Part shown: positions 52,571 through 61,146 of the stretch, piece by piece
Position numbering within the stretch: position 1 is the stretch's first letter
How the letters are laid out: every line of letters starts with the position of its first letter
Source of the DNA: Ruminiclostridium cellulolyticum H10
Lineage (GTDB): Bacteria; Bacillota; Clostridia; Acetivibrionales; DSM-1351
Direction: 5' to 3'
DNA length: 64,000 bases
NCBI RefSeq assembly: GCF_000022065.1
Contig: NC_011898.1
Location: 372,001-436,000 of the forward strand
The notes under the pieces: model-generated
The model's input: only the letters and a program-made list of their open reading frames with translations
What the model was told of the DNA's origin: nothing
Databases searched by the model: none
Position numbers and translations under genes: made by a program

Positions 52571-54928
52571 ATGGATTTATTAAACGGCTTGAACAAGGAG
52601 CAAAAAGAAGCAGTTCTTCATAATGAAGGTCCTCTTCTGATATTAGCCGGAGCGGGGTCGGGCAAAACAAGAGTTCTTACGCATAGGATAGCGTATCTTA
52701 TTGAGCAGCATGGAATATACCCTTCAAATATACTGGCTATAACCTTTACAAATAAAGCAGCAAGAGAGATGAAAGAAAGAATAGCCGGACTTATCGGCGA
52801 TTTAAGCAATGATATGTGGGTGGGTACGTTTCACTCCATCTGTATAAGAATACTCAGAAGGGATATTGAAAAGCTTGGATATGACAGAAGCTTTGTAATA
52901 TATGATACCCAGGACCAGCAGGTGGTAATAAAAGAATGTATTAAGGAACTAAGTATAAACGAAAAAAACTTTCCTCCCAAATCAGTCCTTGAAACAATAG
53001 GAAAACAGAAGGATGAGCTTATAGATGCTGTGCATTATGAAAAGCTGTATGCTTCAGATTTCAGAATGGGAAAGATAGCAAAAATATACAAGTTATATGA
53101 AAAAAAATTAAAAGCAAATAATGCTCTTGATTTTGATGATATTATTATGAATACAATAAAACTTTTTGACAAGTACCCGGAGGTGCTAGACTATTATCAA
53201 AGAAGGTTCAGGTATATTTTGGTTGATGAGTATCAGGACACTAATACTGCCCAGTACACGCTTGTCCGTAAATTATCTGAGGCACAAGAGAACCTCTGTG
53301 TTGTGGGTGACGATGACCAGTCAATATACGGTTGGAGAGGTGCAAATATCAGAAATATTCTTGATTTCGAGAAGGATTTCAAAAAATGTTGTACTATCAA
53401 GCTGGAGCAGAACTATAGGTCAACACAAAATATACTTGATGCCGCAAACCATGTTATCGGCAATAATACGGGCAGAAAATGCAAGAGCCTCTGGACAGAC
53501 AACAAGGGCGGAAGCAAGATAGTAATATGCGAAAATGACAACGAACATGAAGAGGCCCTTTATGCAGCAAGGGAAATTCAGCGGTTAATATTTGATGAAG
53601 ACAGAAAATATAAGGACTTTGCAGTACTTTACAGAATAAATGCCCAGTCCCGTGTGCTTGAAGAAATGTTTATGCGGGAAGGAATACCGTACAAGATTGT
53701 AGGCGGACAAAAATTCTATGACAGAAAAGAAATCAAAGATATAATTGCGTACATGCGGTTGGTACAGAATCCCGGGGACAATGTCAGCCTGAAAAGGGTA
53801 ATCAATGTACCTAAAAGGGGAATTGGAGATACTACCGTTGAAAATGCAGAGATATTAGCATATCAAGGTGATGTATCCTTGTTTACTGTAATTTCAAATG
53901 CTGAAGAGTTTCCTTCATTAAAAAGGGCTGCTCAGAAATTAGGAAACTTTTCACTTATGATAAATAAATTCAGGACCATGAAGGAACATATGACCATATC
54001 CCAAATGTTGGATATGGTAGTTGAAGATTCCGGGATTCTGAGAGAATACGAGCTGGAGAATACCGTTGAAGCTCAGTCAAGAATTGAGAATATAAAAGAA
54101 TTAAAATCAGTTGCCATAGAGTTTGAAAAACAAAGTGAGGACAATTCACTGGAAGAATTCCTTGCACATATATCTCTGGTTTCAGACATTGACAGTCTCC
54201 AAGAGGATCAGGATTACGTGGTTCTTATGACAATGCACAGCGCAAAGGGGTTGGAATTCCCGGTCGTATTTATTCCGGGGATGGAGGAAGGCGTGTTCCC
54301 GGGTTACAGGGCAATCACTGAAGGGCCTGAACAGTTGGAAGAAGAGAGAAGGCTTTGCTATGTGGGCATTACCAGAGCAAGGGAAAAGCTATATCTGTCA
54401 AATGCCCGTTTCAGGACTCTGTTCGGAAATTCAAGCTATAACAGGCCGTCCAGGTTTTTAGCGGAGATACCTGAAGAACTTGTTGAGTACCCTTTTAAAT
54501 CAACATCCCATACCCGTAATACGTCCCAAAACTCAGGTTCAGCCTTCAAACAGTCTGGCGATAGAATACCAAGAACGAACCCGGCTGTGGCATCAGGTAC
54601 ACCTACTGGTTCAGGTTCTTTGAAGGATTTATTGAATTCAAACCTTGTTACTCGTGGTTTCGGAGGCAGCTCGGCAGGTACATCTGGAAAAAATCCTTCA
54701 GGTCAGCAGTCTAACAGCTTTGGGCGTACACCGATGAAATCATCATCTGGAGCTTCCGATTCATCAGTTGCCTTTAGTGTAGGTGATAAAGTTGAGCATA
54801 AGAAATTCGGAAAAGGAACTATTTCAAAAGTAACGGCTGACAGCAATGACCAAATATTGGAAATACAGTTCGAAGGTGCTGGAATGAAAAGACTGATGGC
54901 TTCCATGGCAAATTTAGTAAGATTATAA
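52571..54928 (+). CDS. pcrA: PcrA, UvrD-type DNA helicase
   Basis: A 785-aa SF1 helicase. Motif I is AGAGSGKT (26-33), motif II is DEYQDTN, and motif IV-VI regions include QNYRST and VGITRARE. The C-terminal ~130 residues are Ser/Gly/Asn-rich (a disordered linker) ending in a Tudor-like domain (FSVGDKVEHKKFGKGTISKV) known to bind RNA polymerase. It unwinds DNA in repair and removes roadblocks. RBS CGGAGGG. It precedes the beta-glucosidase by 22 nt. Confidence 0.96.
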   Translation: MDLLNGLNKEQKEAVLHNEGPLLILAGAGSGKTRVLTHRIAYLIEQHGIYPSNILAITFTNKAAREMKERIAGLIGDLSNDMWVGTFHSICIRILRRDIEKLGYDRSFVIYDTQDQQVVIKECIKELSINEKNFPPKSVLETIGKQKDELIDAVHYEKLYASDFRMGKIAKIYKLYEKKLKANNALDFDDIIMNTIKLFDKYPEVLDYYQRRFRYILVDEYQDTNTAQYTLVRKLSEAQENLCVVGDDDQSIYGWRGANIRNILDFEKDFKKCCTIKLEQNYRSTQNILDAANHVIGNNTGRKCKSLWTDNKGGSKIVICENDNEHEEALYAAREIQRLIFDEDRKYKDFAVLYRINAQSRVLEEMFMREGIPYKIVGGQKFYDRKEIKDIIAYMRLVQNPGDNVSLKRVINVPKRGIGDTTVENAEILAYQGDVSLFTVISNAEEFPSLKRAAQKLGNFSLMINKFRTMKEHMTISQMLDMVVEDSGILREYELENTVEAQSRIENIKELKSVAIEFEKQSEDNSLEEFLAHISLVSDIDSLQEDQDYVVLMTMHSAKGLEFPVVFIPGMEEGVFPGYRAITEGPEQLEEERRLCYVGITRAREKLYLSNARFRTLFGNSSYNRPSRFLAEIPEELVEYPFKSTSHTRNTSQNSGSAFKQSGDRIPRTNPAVASGTPTGSGSLKDLLNSNLVTRGFGGSSAGTSGKNPSGQQSNSFGRTPMKSSSGASDSSVAFSVGDKVEHKKFGKGTISKVTADSNDQILEIQFEGAGMKRLMASMANLVRL

Positions 54929-54950
54929 AATCAAAGGGTGGGTGTTTAAT

Positions 54951-56303
54951 ATGGCATTCAAAGAAGGTTTCGTTTGGGGTACGGCAACAGCATCATATCA
55001 AATTGAAGGAGCTGTTAACGAAGGCGGAAGAGGTGAGTCCGTTTGGGATGAATTTTGCAGGATGAAAGGCAAAATTGATGACGATGATAACGGAGATTCT
55101 GCATGTGACAGTTATCACAGATATTCTGAGGACATACAGCTTATGAAGGAAATCGGTATTAAGGCATATAGGTTTTCCATAAGCTGGACCAGGATTTTAC
55201 CCGATGGTATAGGTGAAATCAACATGGAAGGCGTAAACTACTACAATAATCTTATTAATGGGCTGCTGGAAAATGGTATAGAGCCATATGTAACTCTATT
55301 TCACTGGGACTACCCTATGGAGCTTCAATATAAGGGAGGATGGCTGAATCCTGAAAGTCCTCTTTGGTTTGAAAATTATGCAGCCATATGCTCAAGACTA
55401 TTTTCCGACAGAGTAAAGTACTGGATAACCAGCAACGAATCCCAGTGTTACATTGGATTTGGTTACGGCACAGGCTGGCATGCACCGGGCTTTAAGCTTC
55501 CGGTAAACCAGGTGGTAAGAGCTTGGCATCATAATTTAAAGGGATTGGGACTGGCTGCGAAAGCAATACGGGAAAATGCAAAGGGAGAAGTCAAAGTAGG
55601 GCTGGTAGCCTGCGGAGAGGTTGGAATTCCTGCATCAGACAGTGAGGCAGATATGCAGGCTGCACGTAATGTACTTTTTGACAGAGAGCATTCCGAGGAT
55701 TCAATCGATTTTGGATATGGGGACCTTTTCGAGCCTGCATTAAAGGGAGAGTATCCGAAAAGCCTAATCCCATATCTTCCTAAAGGCTGGCAGGAGGATA
55801 TGAAAGACATTTGTGTTCCTCTTGATTTTTTAGGCGTGAACGCTTATATAGGTTCTATTGTAGAAGCATGTGAAAATAAAAAATACAGACACCTTAAATT
55901 GCCTGTTGGTATAGGCAAAACTTCCATGGAATGGCCGTTTAAACCGGAAACTCTGTACTGGGTAACTAGATTTATATCCGAGAGATATAAATTGCCAGTA
56001 TACATTACAGAAAATGGCATGGCGAATAATGACTGGATAAGCACTGACGGAAAAATCAATGATACTCAGAGAGAAGACTATTTGAACCAATATCTTTCTG
56101 CACTGTCAAAGTCTATAGATGACGGAGCCGACGTAAGAGGATATTTTTACTGGTCACTCCTTGACAATTTTGAGTGGGCATACGGATATGCAAAGAGGTT
56201 TGGACTTGTATATGTAGATTACAGCAATTTCAGCCGAACTCTAAAACAGTCTGCATTAAGGTATAAGAAAATTATCGAATTAAATGGCGAAGTATTAAAA
56301 TAA
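54951..56303 (+). CDS. GH1 beta-glucosidase, cytoplasmic
   Basis: A 450-aa GH1 enzyme. It starts AFKEGFVWGTATASYQIEGA, and the nucleophile is in YITENGMA (Glu354). The acid-base Glu163 lies in TSNESQC, whereas most members have TFNEP, so Phe and Pro are both Ser here. It has no signal peptide and would cleave imported cellobiose or other beta-glucosides; 6-phospho specificity cannot be excluded. It follows pcrA and is likely read through from it. ATG 54951 has RBS AAAGGGTGGG. A strong terminator follows. Confidence 0.93.
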   Translation: MAFKEGFVWGTATASYQIEGAVNEGGRGESVWDEFCRMKGKIDDDDNGDSACDSYHRYSEDIQLMKEIGIKAYRFSISWTRILPDGIGEINMEGVNYYNNLINGLLENGIEPYVTLFHWDYPMELQYKGGWLNPESPLWFENYAAICSRLFSDRVKYWITSNESQCYIGFGYGTGWHAPGFKLPVNQVVRAWHHNLKGLGLAAKAIRENAKGEVKVGLVACGEVGIPASDSEADMQAARNVLFDREHSEDSIDFGYGDLFEPALKGEYPKSLIPYLPKGWQEDMKDICVPLDFLGVNAYIGSIVEACENKKYRHLKLPVGIGKTSMEWPFKPETLYWVTRFISERYKLPVYITENGMANNDWISTDGKINDTQREDYLNQYLSALSKSIDDGADVRGYFYWSLLDNFEWAYGYAKRFGLVYVDYSNFSRTLKQSALRYKKIIELNGEVLK

Positions 56304-56308
56304 AACCC

Positions 56309-56361
56309 AAAAGAAAAAAGTTTTAGAGAAATTTGTCTTTTTCTAAAACTTTTTTCTTTTT
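56309..56361 (+). terminator. Strong intrinsic terminator after the GH1 gene
   Basis: AAAAGAAAAAAGTTTTAGA (56309-56327) pairs with TCTAAAACTTTTTTCTTTT (56342-56360) along 19 bp, giving a T-rich end. Confidence 0.92.
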
Positions 56362-56394
56362 AGTGTGTATATATAATCAAGGTACATAAAAAGG

Positions 56395-56976
56395 GTGGGA
56401 AAATATTTGGATGTTTCGGATATAGCCATATTGAAAGAATACAAGAAGAATAGAAGACGAGGTCTGGAGCTTGTATATGACAGATATAAAAAATATGTTT
56501 ATACAATAGCGTTCCACTATGCAGGTAATAAGGAAGATGCTCTGGATATAACCCAGGAGGTTTTCATATCTGTATTTAAATCAATGGAAGGCTTTAAGGA
56601 ACAGTTTTCTATGCTGCCCTGGATTAAAAAAATTACCGTAAATAAGTGCCTTAATTTCTTGAGAAGTAAAAAACCAAACTTGTCTCTTAATGAAATCAAT
56701 GAAAACGGAGATGAACTGCAAAGTATTATAAGCTCAAATGAAAAAACAGATGATGAAGTTTTATGCAAAGAAACAAGGCAAATACTTGAACAATCAATCG
56801 GAAGTCTTCCTGAAAGGGAGAGGATGGTCGTACTGTTGAGACACATAAAGCAAATGAAATATAGTGAAATTGCAATTGTAATGAAGCTACCGCCAGGTAC
56901 TGTAAAAACACTTATACATAGAGCGAGAAAGACAATTAAGGAAAATATGATTAGCTTGGGTATTTGGGAGGTATAA
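56395..56976 (+). CDS. ECF-type RNA polymerase sigma factor
   Basis: A 193-aa sigma-70 family protein of the extracytoplasmic type. Region 2 is in residues ~25-90 (AIAFHYAGNKEDALDITQEVFISVFKS, then PWIKKITVNKCLNFLR) and region 4 in ~130-190 (LPERERMVVLLRHIKQMKYSEIAIVMKLPPGTVKTLIHRARK). The next gene encodes a ZAS-type anti-sigma. The start is GTG 56395 or TTG 56407, which has better RBS spacing. A TATAAT at 56372-56377 precedes it. The target regulon is unknown. Confidence 0.9.
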   Translation: MGKYLDVSDIAILKEYKKNRRRGLELVYDRYKKYVYTIAFHYAGNKEDALDITQEVFISVFKSMEGFKEQFSMLPWIKKITVNKCLNFLRSKKPNLSLNEINENGDELQSIISSNEKTDDEVLCKETRQILEQSIGSLPERERMVVLLRHIKQMKYSEIAIVMKLPPGTVKTLIHRARKTIKENMISLGIWEV

Positions 56977-56978
56977 AC

Positions 56979-57377
56979 ATGAGCTGTGACAAAGTAGATG
57001 CTTCATTGCTTCAGGAATATTTAGAGAGTACAATAGATCCCCTTGAAAAAATATTTATTGGAAATCATTTGAAAATATGTAAGGAATGTAGAAGAGAATT
57101 ATCAGAATTAAAGCTGTTGCTTTATGACCTTGATGACAAAAGTAATTATATAATTGAATACCCTCCAGAATTGGAAACAATGAGAGACGATATAATTGAC
57201 TCCTTTTTAGGGAAAAGGAAAAGTCCTTCCAAAAGAATTATTGAGATGCAGGTTGAAACTATCAAAACTACAGGTAAATTTATTGAGTTTTTGCCCGGGT
57301 CAAAGCAAGCACCAAAAGTTTTAAAGCAAGCATCAAAAGGATTAAAAAAAGGAGTCAAAAAATTAATTGCTAAGTAA
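56979..57377 (+). CDS. Putative ZAS-type anti-sigma factor
   Basis: A 132-aa protein with the zinc anti-sigma motif HxxxCxxC in NHLKICKECRREL (His30, Cys34, Cys37) in its N-terminal half. The C-terminal half has no clear membrane helix and ends in basic repeats (KQASKGLKKGVKKLIAK), so it looks cytoplasmic or peripherally bound. ZAS proteins hold their ECF partner inactive, often redox-sensitive. It starts 2 nt after the sigma gene stop. RBS GGGAGG. The ATG at 56979 was chosen; an earlier TTG at 56964 overlaps the RBS. Confidence 0.8.
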   Translation: MSCDKVDASLLQEYLESTIDPLEKIFIGNHLKICKECRRELSELKLLLYDLDDKSNYIIEYPPELETMRDDIIDSFLGKRKSPSKRIIEMQVETIKTTGKFIEFLPGSKQAPKVLKQASKGLKKGVKKLIAK

Positions 57378-57399
57378 TGTATTGTAAATGGAGGAACTG

Positions 57400-58101
57400 A
57401 TGGTAGCTCTTATAATAACTCTTAAAATAATTTCATATGTGTTTTTGATTATTGCTGCCTTAATTTTATTAATTATTTTTGTACCTTTCAAATACTACGC
57501 AGAGGGAGCAAAGAATGAGACCATTGTTGTAAAGGGCTACGCAAACTGGCTTTTTGGTGCTGTTACCATAAGATTTAACTATAACACCCAAGACGGCTTT
57601 GATACAAAATTCAACTTGTTCGGCATAAAGAAAGGCTTTAAGAAAAAAAATGAAAGCGAGCCATTAAAACAAGTCCGGGAAAGTAAGCTGAAAAAGACAA
57701 AGGATAAGCCTGCATATAGTTACTTTACATATGAAGTATTTATGCGGGGATTAAAATCAGTTTTTAAAATACTAAACCATTTCAAACCAAGCATATTCAG
57801 AATAGATGCCGAAGTAGGCTTTGAAGACCCAATGTACACGGGGTTGCTCTGTGCAATAAGAAACACATGGTTTGCAAGTTTTAATAAAGACAGTATTCGT
57901 ATTGAGACAAATTTTGAAGAGGAAACTCTAGAAGGTAGCTTTTTAATCGGCGGTGGAATTCAAATTTTCTATTTAATACTAGTTGGAATAGAATTTGTTT
58001 TTTCAAAGCCTTTCAAAAGTATATTATTTAAAAATATGAAGTATAAAATTAAGAGGAGGTTAAAAAAATGGCGAAAGGTTTCGATTTTTGTGAAAACATG
58101 A
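57400..58101 (+). CDS. DUF2953 membrane protein
   Basis: A 233-aa protein with one N-terminal membrane helix (ALIITLKIISYVFLIIAALI) and a DUF2953 domain after it. Family members are sporulation-linked and often sit beside GerW. RBS GGAGG at 57390-57394. Its last 34 nt overlap the next gene, so they are translationally linked. The role is unknown. Confidence 0.8.
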   Translation: MVALIITLKIISYVFLIIAALILLIIFVPFKYYAEGAKNETIVVKGYANWLFGAVTIRFNYNTQDGFDTKFNLFGIKKGFKKKNESEPLKQVRESKLKKTKDKPAYSYFTYEVFMRGLKSVFKILNHFKPSIFRIDAEVGFEDPMYTGLLCAIRNTWFASFNKDSIRIETNFEEETLEGSFLIGGGIQIFYLILVGIEFVFSKPFKSILFKNMKYKIKRRLKKWRKVSIFVKT

Positions 58102-58457
58102 GTGTTATTTTTGACAAACTGGAAAATTTCTTAAAGACAAAGACAGTAATAGGTGAACCTATTAAGATTGGTGATGTAACATTGATACCGTTTATAAATA
58201 TGAGCTTTGGGCTTGGATTAGGCGGAGGCACCGGTAATGATGATAAAGGTATGGGGGGAGAAGGTGGCGGAGGAGGAACAGGAGTAAGAATTTCTCCTAC
58301 AGCCGTTCTGGTTATTAGTGGTGATAAGGTAGAACTTCTTCCCATAAAGAAATCAGGTGGTTTGGATAAACTCCTTGATATGGTACCGGGTATTGTAGAA
58401 AAGATACAGGAAAAAAAAGAAGAGGAAGACTCTAAAAATGAGTTAAAGGAAGAGTAA
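58068..58457 (+). CDS. GerW-family (YtfJ) sporulation protein
   Basis: A 129-aa protein. It has the GerW/YtfJ signature of a Gly-rich stretch (GLGLGGGTGNDDKGMGGEGGG) between GDVTLIPFINMS and VRISPTAVLVI. In Bacillus YtfJ is made in the forespore and needed for germination response to L-alanine. It starts inside the DUF2953 frame with RBS AAGAGGAGG. A terminator follows at 58493. The ECF sigma upstream may drive it, although the fit to a forespore sigma was not tested. Confidence 0.85.
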   Translation: MAKGFDFCENMSVIFDKLENFLKTKTVIGEPIKIGDVTLIPFINMSFGLGLGGGTGNDDKGMGGEGGGGGTGVRISPTAVLVISGDKVELLPIKKSGGLDKLLDMVPGIVEKIQEKKEEEDSKNELKEE

Positions 58458-58492
58458 TAATCCGCTTTTATTATATTACAAGTTAAAACAGT

Positions 58493-58530
58493 AAAAACTG
58501 CTTGAAAAATTGTGATTCAAGCAGTTTTTT
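58493..58530 (+). terminator. Intrinsic terminator after gerW
   Basis: AAAAACTGCTTGAA (58493-58506) and TTCAAGCAGTTTTT (58516-58529), a perfect 14-bp stem with a T-run. Confidence 0.92.
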
Positions 58531-58767
58531 GCATTTAAGATATGATAATAAATTCCTTTCTCATACTTTTTACAAAATTAATGGTAAAATTAAGTATATT
58601 ATACATTCGTCTACTACACTTCATCTATTATCAAGCCAATTCGTCACTTTCCTTTGCCCCAAAATCATATGAAAGGAGGGTAAGTGTTTCAATTTTTTCA
58701 AAAGGTAAATTGAAAGTGTGGAATATAAGCAGGATTCAATATACTTAAAAGAAAGGAAGGAAAAAGC
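58531..58767 (+). promoter_or_regulatory. Leader region of the cellulosomal gene
   Basis: This stretch has no supported gene: an open frame of 68 codons from 58542 has a hydrophobic, His/Tyr-poor composition and no RBS. It includes a long leader with TATATT/TATTAT near 58595-58602 and an RBS GAAAGGAAGG before the GH5 ATG. A promoter is likely near 58570-58602, but the -35 was not fixed. Confidence 0.4.
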
Positions 58768-60966
58768 ATGAATAAACTGTTTTTTATAGTATCCTTGCTG
58801 GCTGCTTTGTTGATATTCCCTATAACAGCAAGTGCGGCCACAGATTCAACCCATCCCGGATTTAGAGTAGAGGGAAGATTTCTTTACGATAATACCGGAG
58901 AAAAGGTAATTCTCTATGGTGTAAACAAAATGTGCATATGGACTGACAAGGATGGTGTTCCGTCTTTTTCGGAAATAGCAAAAACAGGGGCAAATTGTGT
59001 AAGAATCACATGGGGATTAGATGGTTCTGCAGAAGATTTGGACACAGTAATTCGTAATTGTCGTGCTGAACACATGATTCCTATTATTGAACTTCACGAT
59101 GCCACCGGTGACTGGTCAAAGCTCCCTTTACTTGTGAATTACTGGGTAAGACCTGACATAGTGAATGTAATTAAAAAGCATCAAGAGTATTTATTAGTCA
59201 ATATAGGAAACGAAGTAGGGCAGACCGTAACTGAAGAAACCTTTAAAGCAGACTACGAGTCCGCTGTTAAGAAAATGAGGGATGCGGGAATTCACGTGCC
59301 TCTGGTTATAGATGCTTCGAGCTATGGTCAGAGCATAGATATGCTGCAGGCGTGCGGGCCTTATCTCATATCTGCCGATCCCGATAAAAATTTAATGTTC
59401 TCCGTACATATGTGGTGGCCTTATATGTGGGGACATTCAGATCAGGAAGTAATTGATGAAATTGCACAATCAGTAAATATAAATCTTCCTCTCATTGTTG
59501 GTGAATTCGGACATATGTGGGATGAAACTGAAAATGGTAAAATACCGTACAAAACAATTATGGAACAGTGCTATAAAAATCAAATTGGTTATCTTCCATG
59601 GGAATGGGGCCCCGGAAACAACCCTCAGACATTTTTGGATATGACGTCAGACAGTACCTTTGCTACATTGAACGACTACGGTAAGGAAGTTATGCTTAAT
59701 AATCAATACAGTGTAAAAAACATTGCCAAGAGACCTGCATCCATGCTATCAAATCTGCCTCCGGTTCTCCCGAAGGAACCCTTACCATATGGAAATCTAG
59801 CCTATAAAAAGCCGGTAACAGCTTCATCTATAGAAAGTACCCAAAACAATGAAAGTAATATAGTAGACGGAGATTTTGAAACAAGGTGGGCTTCACAGAT
59901 CTCAGACCCCAGCTGGATTTGCGTTGATCTTGGTGCAAAAAAAGACATAAACAGACTCATTATATGCTGGGAGGCTGCATATGCAACTCAATATAAAATT
60001 CAGGTATCAGATGATAAAAGTACATGGACTGATGTGATTACCCAGTATAACGGAACGGGAAAAACAGAAGATATAAAACTTTCATGCTCAGGCCGTTACC
60101 TTAGGATATACGGAATGCAGAGGATAAACTACCAATGGCCTTATTCAATCTGGGAGATAGGAGTATATGGCCCTGAATCAGAATTAAGTGCATCTATATC
60201 CCCGGCAGTAGCAGTATTTGACAAGAATCCTACCAATGCGGCGGATATATCGGTAACACTTGACTCTAAAAGTAATACATTTAACGAGGTATTAAACGGG
60301 ACATCTGTAAAGTTAGTAGCAGGACAAGATTACGTAATACAAGATAAAACAACTTTGATTATAAAAAAGGAATATCTGTTAGGACTGTCTGAGGGTACAA
60401 CTAAACTGATCTTTGATTACAGTGACGGAGTAGACCCGGTTCTAGCTATTGCTGTCGGAAATACAACACCGGATGGCTCTGTCCAAAATCCAATAATCAG
60501 TCCATCCAGTGTAACCTATGATAGAACATCTGCAACGGATTTAAGAGTAACTATATCTCCTAACGGTAATACTCTTACTTCAATTATAAATGGTTCAGAA
60601 CCTCTGGTTCCAAATGTAGATTTTACTATTTCGGGAGATACTGTAACAATTATGAGGAGCTACCTTGCAACTCAACCTTCTGATAACTTGAATCTGACTT
60701 TTGACTTTAGCGGAAATGGAATCGACCCAGTACTTACAGTAACCTTTCTTAAGGACACTATTTGTGGTGATGCAAACCAGGATGGAGTTATAGATGCCCT
60801 TGATTATGTAATACTCAAACAACATCTTTTAGGGCTGGTAACTCTGAATAATGATGTTATAAACATTCTTGACCTTAATCTGGACGGTACAACCGATGCA
60901 ATTGATTTGTCCATTTTCAAACAGTATTTGCTAGGCAAAATAACCTACCTTCCCGTCACCCCATAA
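58768..60966 (+). CDS. Cellulosomal GH5 mannanase-like enzyme with CBM32, two X2 modules and dockerin
   Basis: A 732-aa secreted protein. The signal peptide is residues 1-~23. The GH5 domain (~28-320) resembles subfamily 8 mannanases, with acid-base Glu149 (NIGNEVG) and nucleophile Glu246 (VGEFGHM). An F5/8-type (CBM32-like) module covers ~343-468 (VTASSIESTQNNES; WICVDLGAKKDIN). Two X2 modules lie at ~474-563 and ~574-661. A type I dockerin covers ~666-727, with repeats DANQDGVIDALDYVILKQHL and DLNLDGTTDAIDLSIFKQYL. Pairs AL and AI at the recognition positions fit R. cellulolyticum. It would act on mannan in the plant wall as part of a cellulosome. A terminator follows. Confidence 0.93.
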   Translation: MNKLFFIVSLLAALLIFPITASAATDSTHPGFRVEGRFLYDNTGEKVILYGVNKMCIWTDKDGVPSFSEIAKTGANCVRITWGLDGSAEDLDTVIRNCRAEHMIPIIELHDATGDWSKLPLLVNYWVRPDIVNVIKKHQEYLLVNIGNEVGQTVTEETFKADYESAVKKMRDAGIHVPLVIDASSYGQSIDMLQACGPYLISADPDKNLMFSVHMWWPYMWGHSDQEVIDEIAQSVNINLPLIVGEFGHMWDETENGKIPYKTIMEQCYKNQIGYLPWEWGPGNNPQTFLDMTSDSTFATLNDYGKEVMLNNQYSVKNIAKRPASMLSNLPPVLPKEPLPYGNLAYKKPVTASSIESTQNNESNIVDGDFETRWASQISDPSWICVDLGAKKDINRLIICWEAAYATQYKIQVSDDKSTWTDVITQYNGTGKTEDIKLSCSGRYLRIYGMQRINYQWPYSIWEIGVYGPESELSASISPAVAVFDKNPTNAADISVTLDSKSNTFNEVLNGTSVKLVAGQDYVIQDKTTLIIKKEYLLGLSEGTTKLIFDYSDGVDPVLAIAVGNTTPDGSVQNPIISPSSVTYDRTSATDLRVTISPNGNTLTSIINGSEPLVPNVDFTISGDTVTIMRSYLATQPSDNLNLTFDFSGNGIDPVLTVTFLKDTICGDANQDGVIDALDYVILKQHLLGLVTLNNDVINILDLNLDGTTDAIDLSIFKQYLLGKITYLPVTP

Positions 60967-60975
60967 AAATTATAG

Positions 60976-61007
60976 AAAACCGGCTCTCTAAGGGCCGGTT
61001 TTTTTAA
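60976..61007 (+). terminator. Intrinsic terminator after the GH5 gene
   Basis: AAAACCGGC (60976-60984) and GCCGGTTTT (60994-61002), followed by more T. Confidence 0.92.
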
Positions 61008-61035
61008 TCTCTGTATTTCTAAAGGATATTTACTG

Positions 61036-61064
61036 TTGACTGATATAATGAAATGGAATATAAT
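61036..61064 (+). promoter_or_regulatory. Promoter of the his operon
   Basis: TTGACT (61036-61041), a 17-nt spacer and TATAAT (61059-61064). The leader is about 75 nt; no T-box was recognised in it. Confidence 0.8.
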
Positions 61065-61146
61065 TAATATAATTTAGTAATTTAGCACTTTAACTCAATA
61101 AAGGAATTAAATAAAATCCAAATCTATATATGAGAGGTATTTGCTT

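Noticed and set aside
58542-58748. 68-codon open frame upstream of the GH5 gene
   Set aside because: No RBS, atypical composition and position inside the likely promoter/leader.
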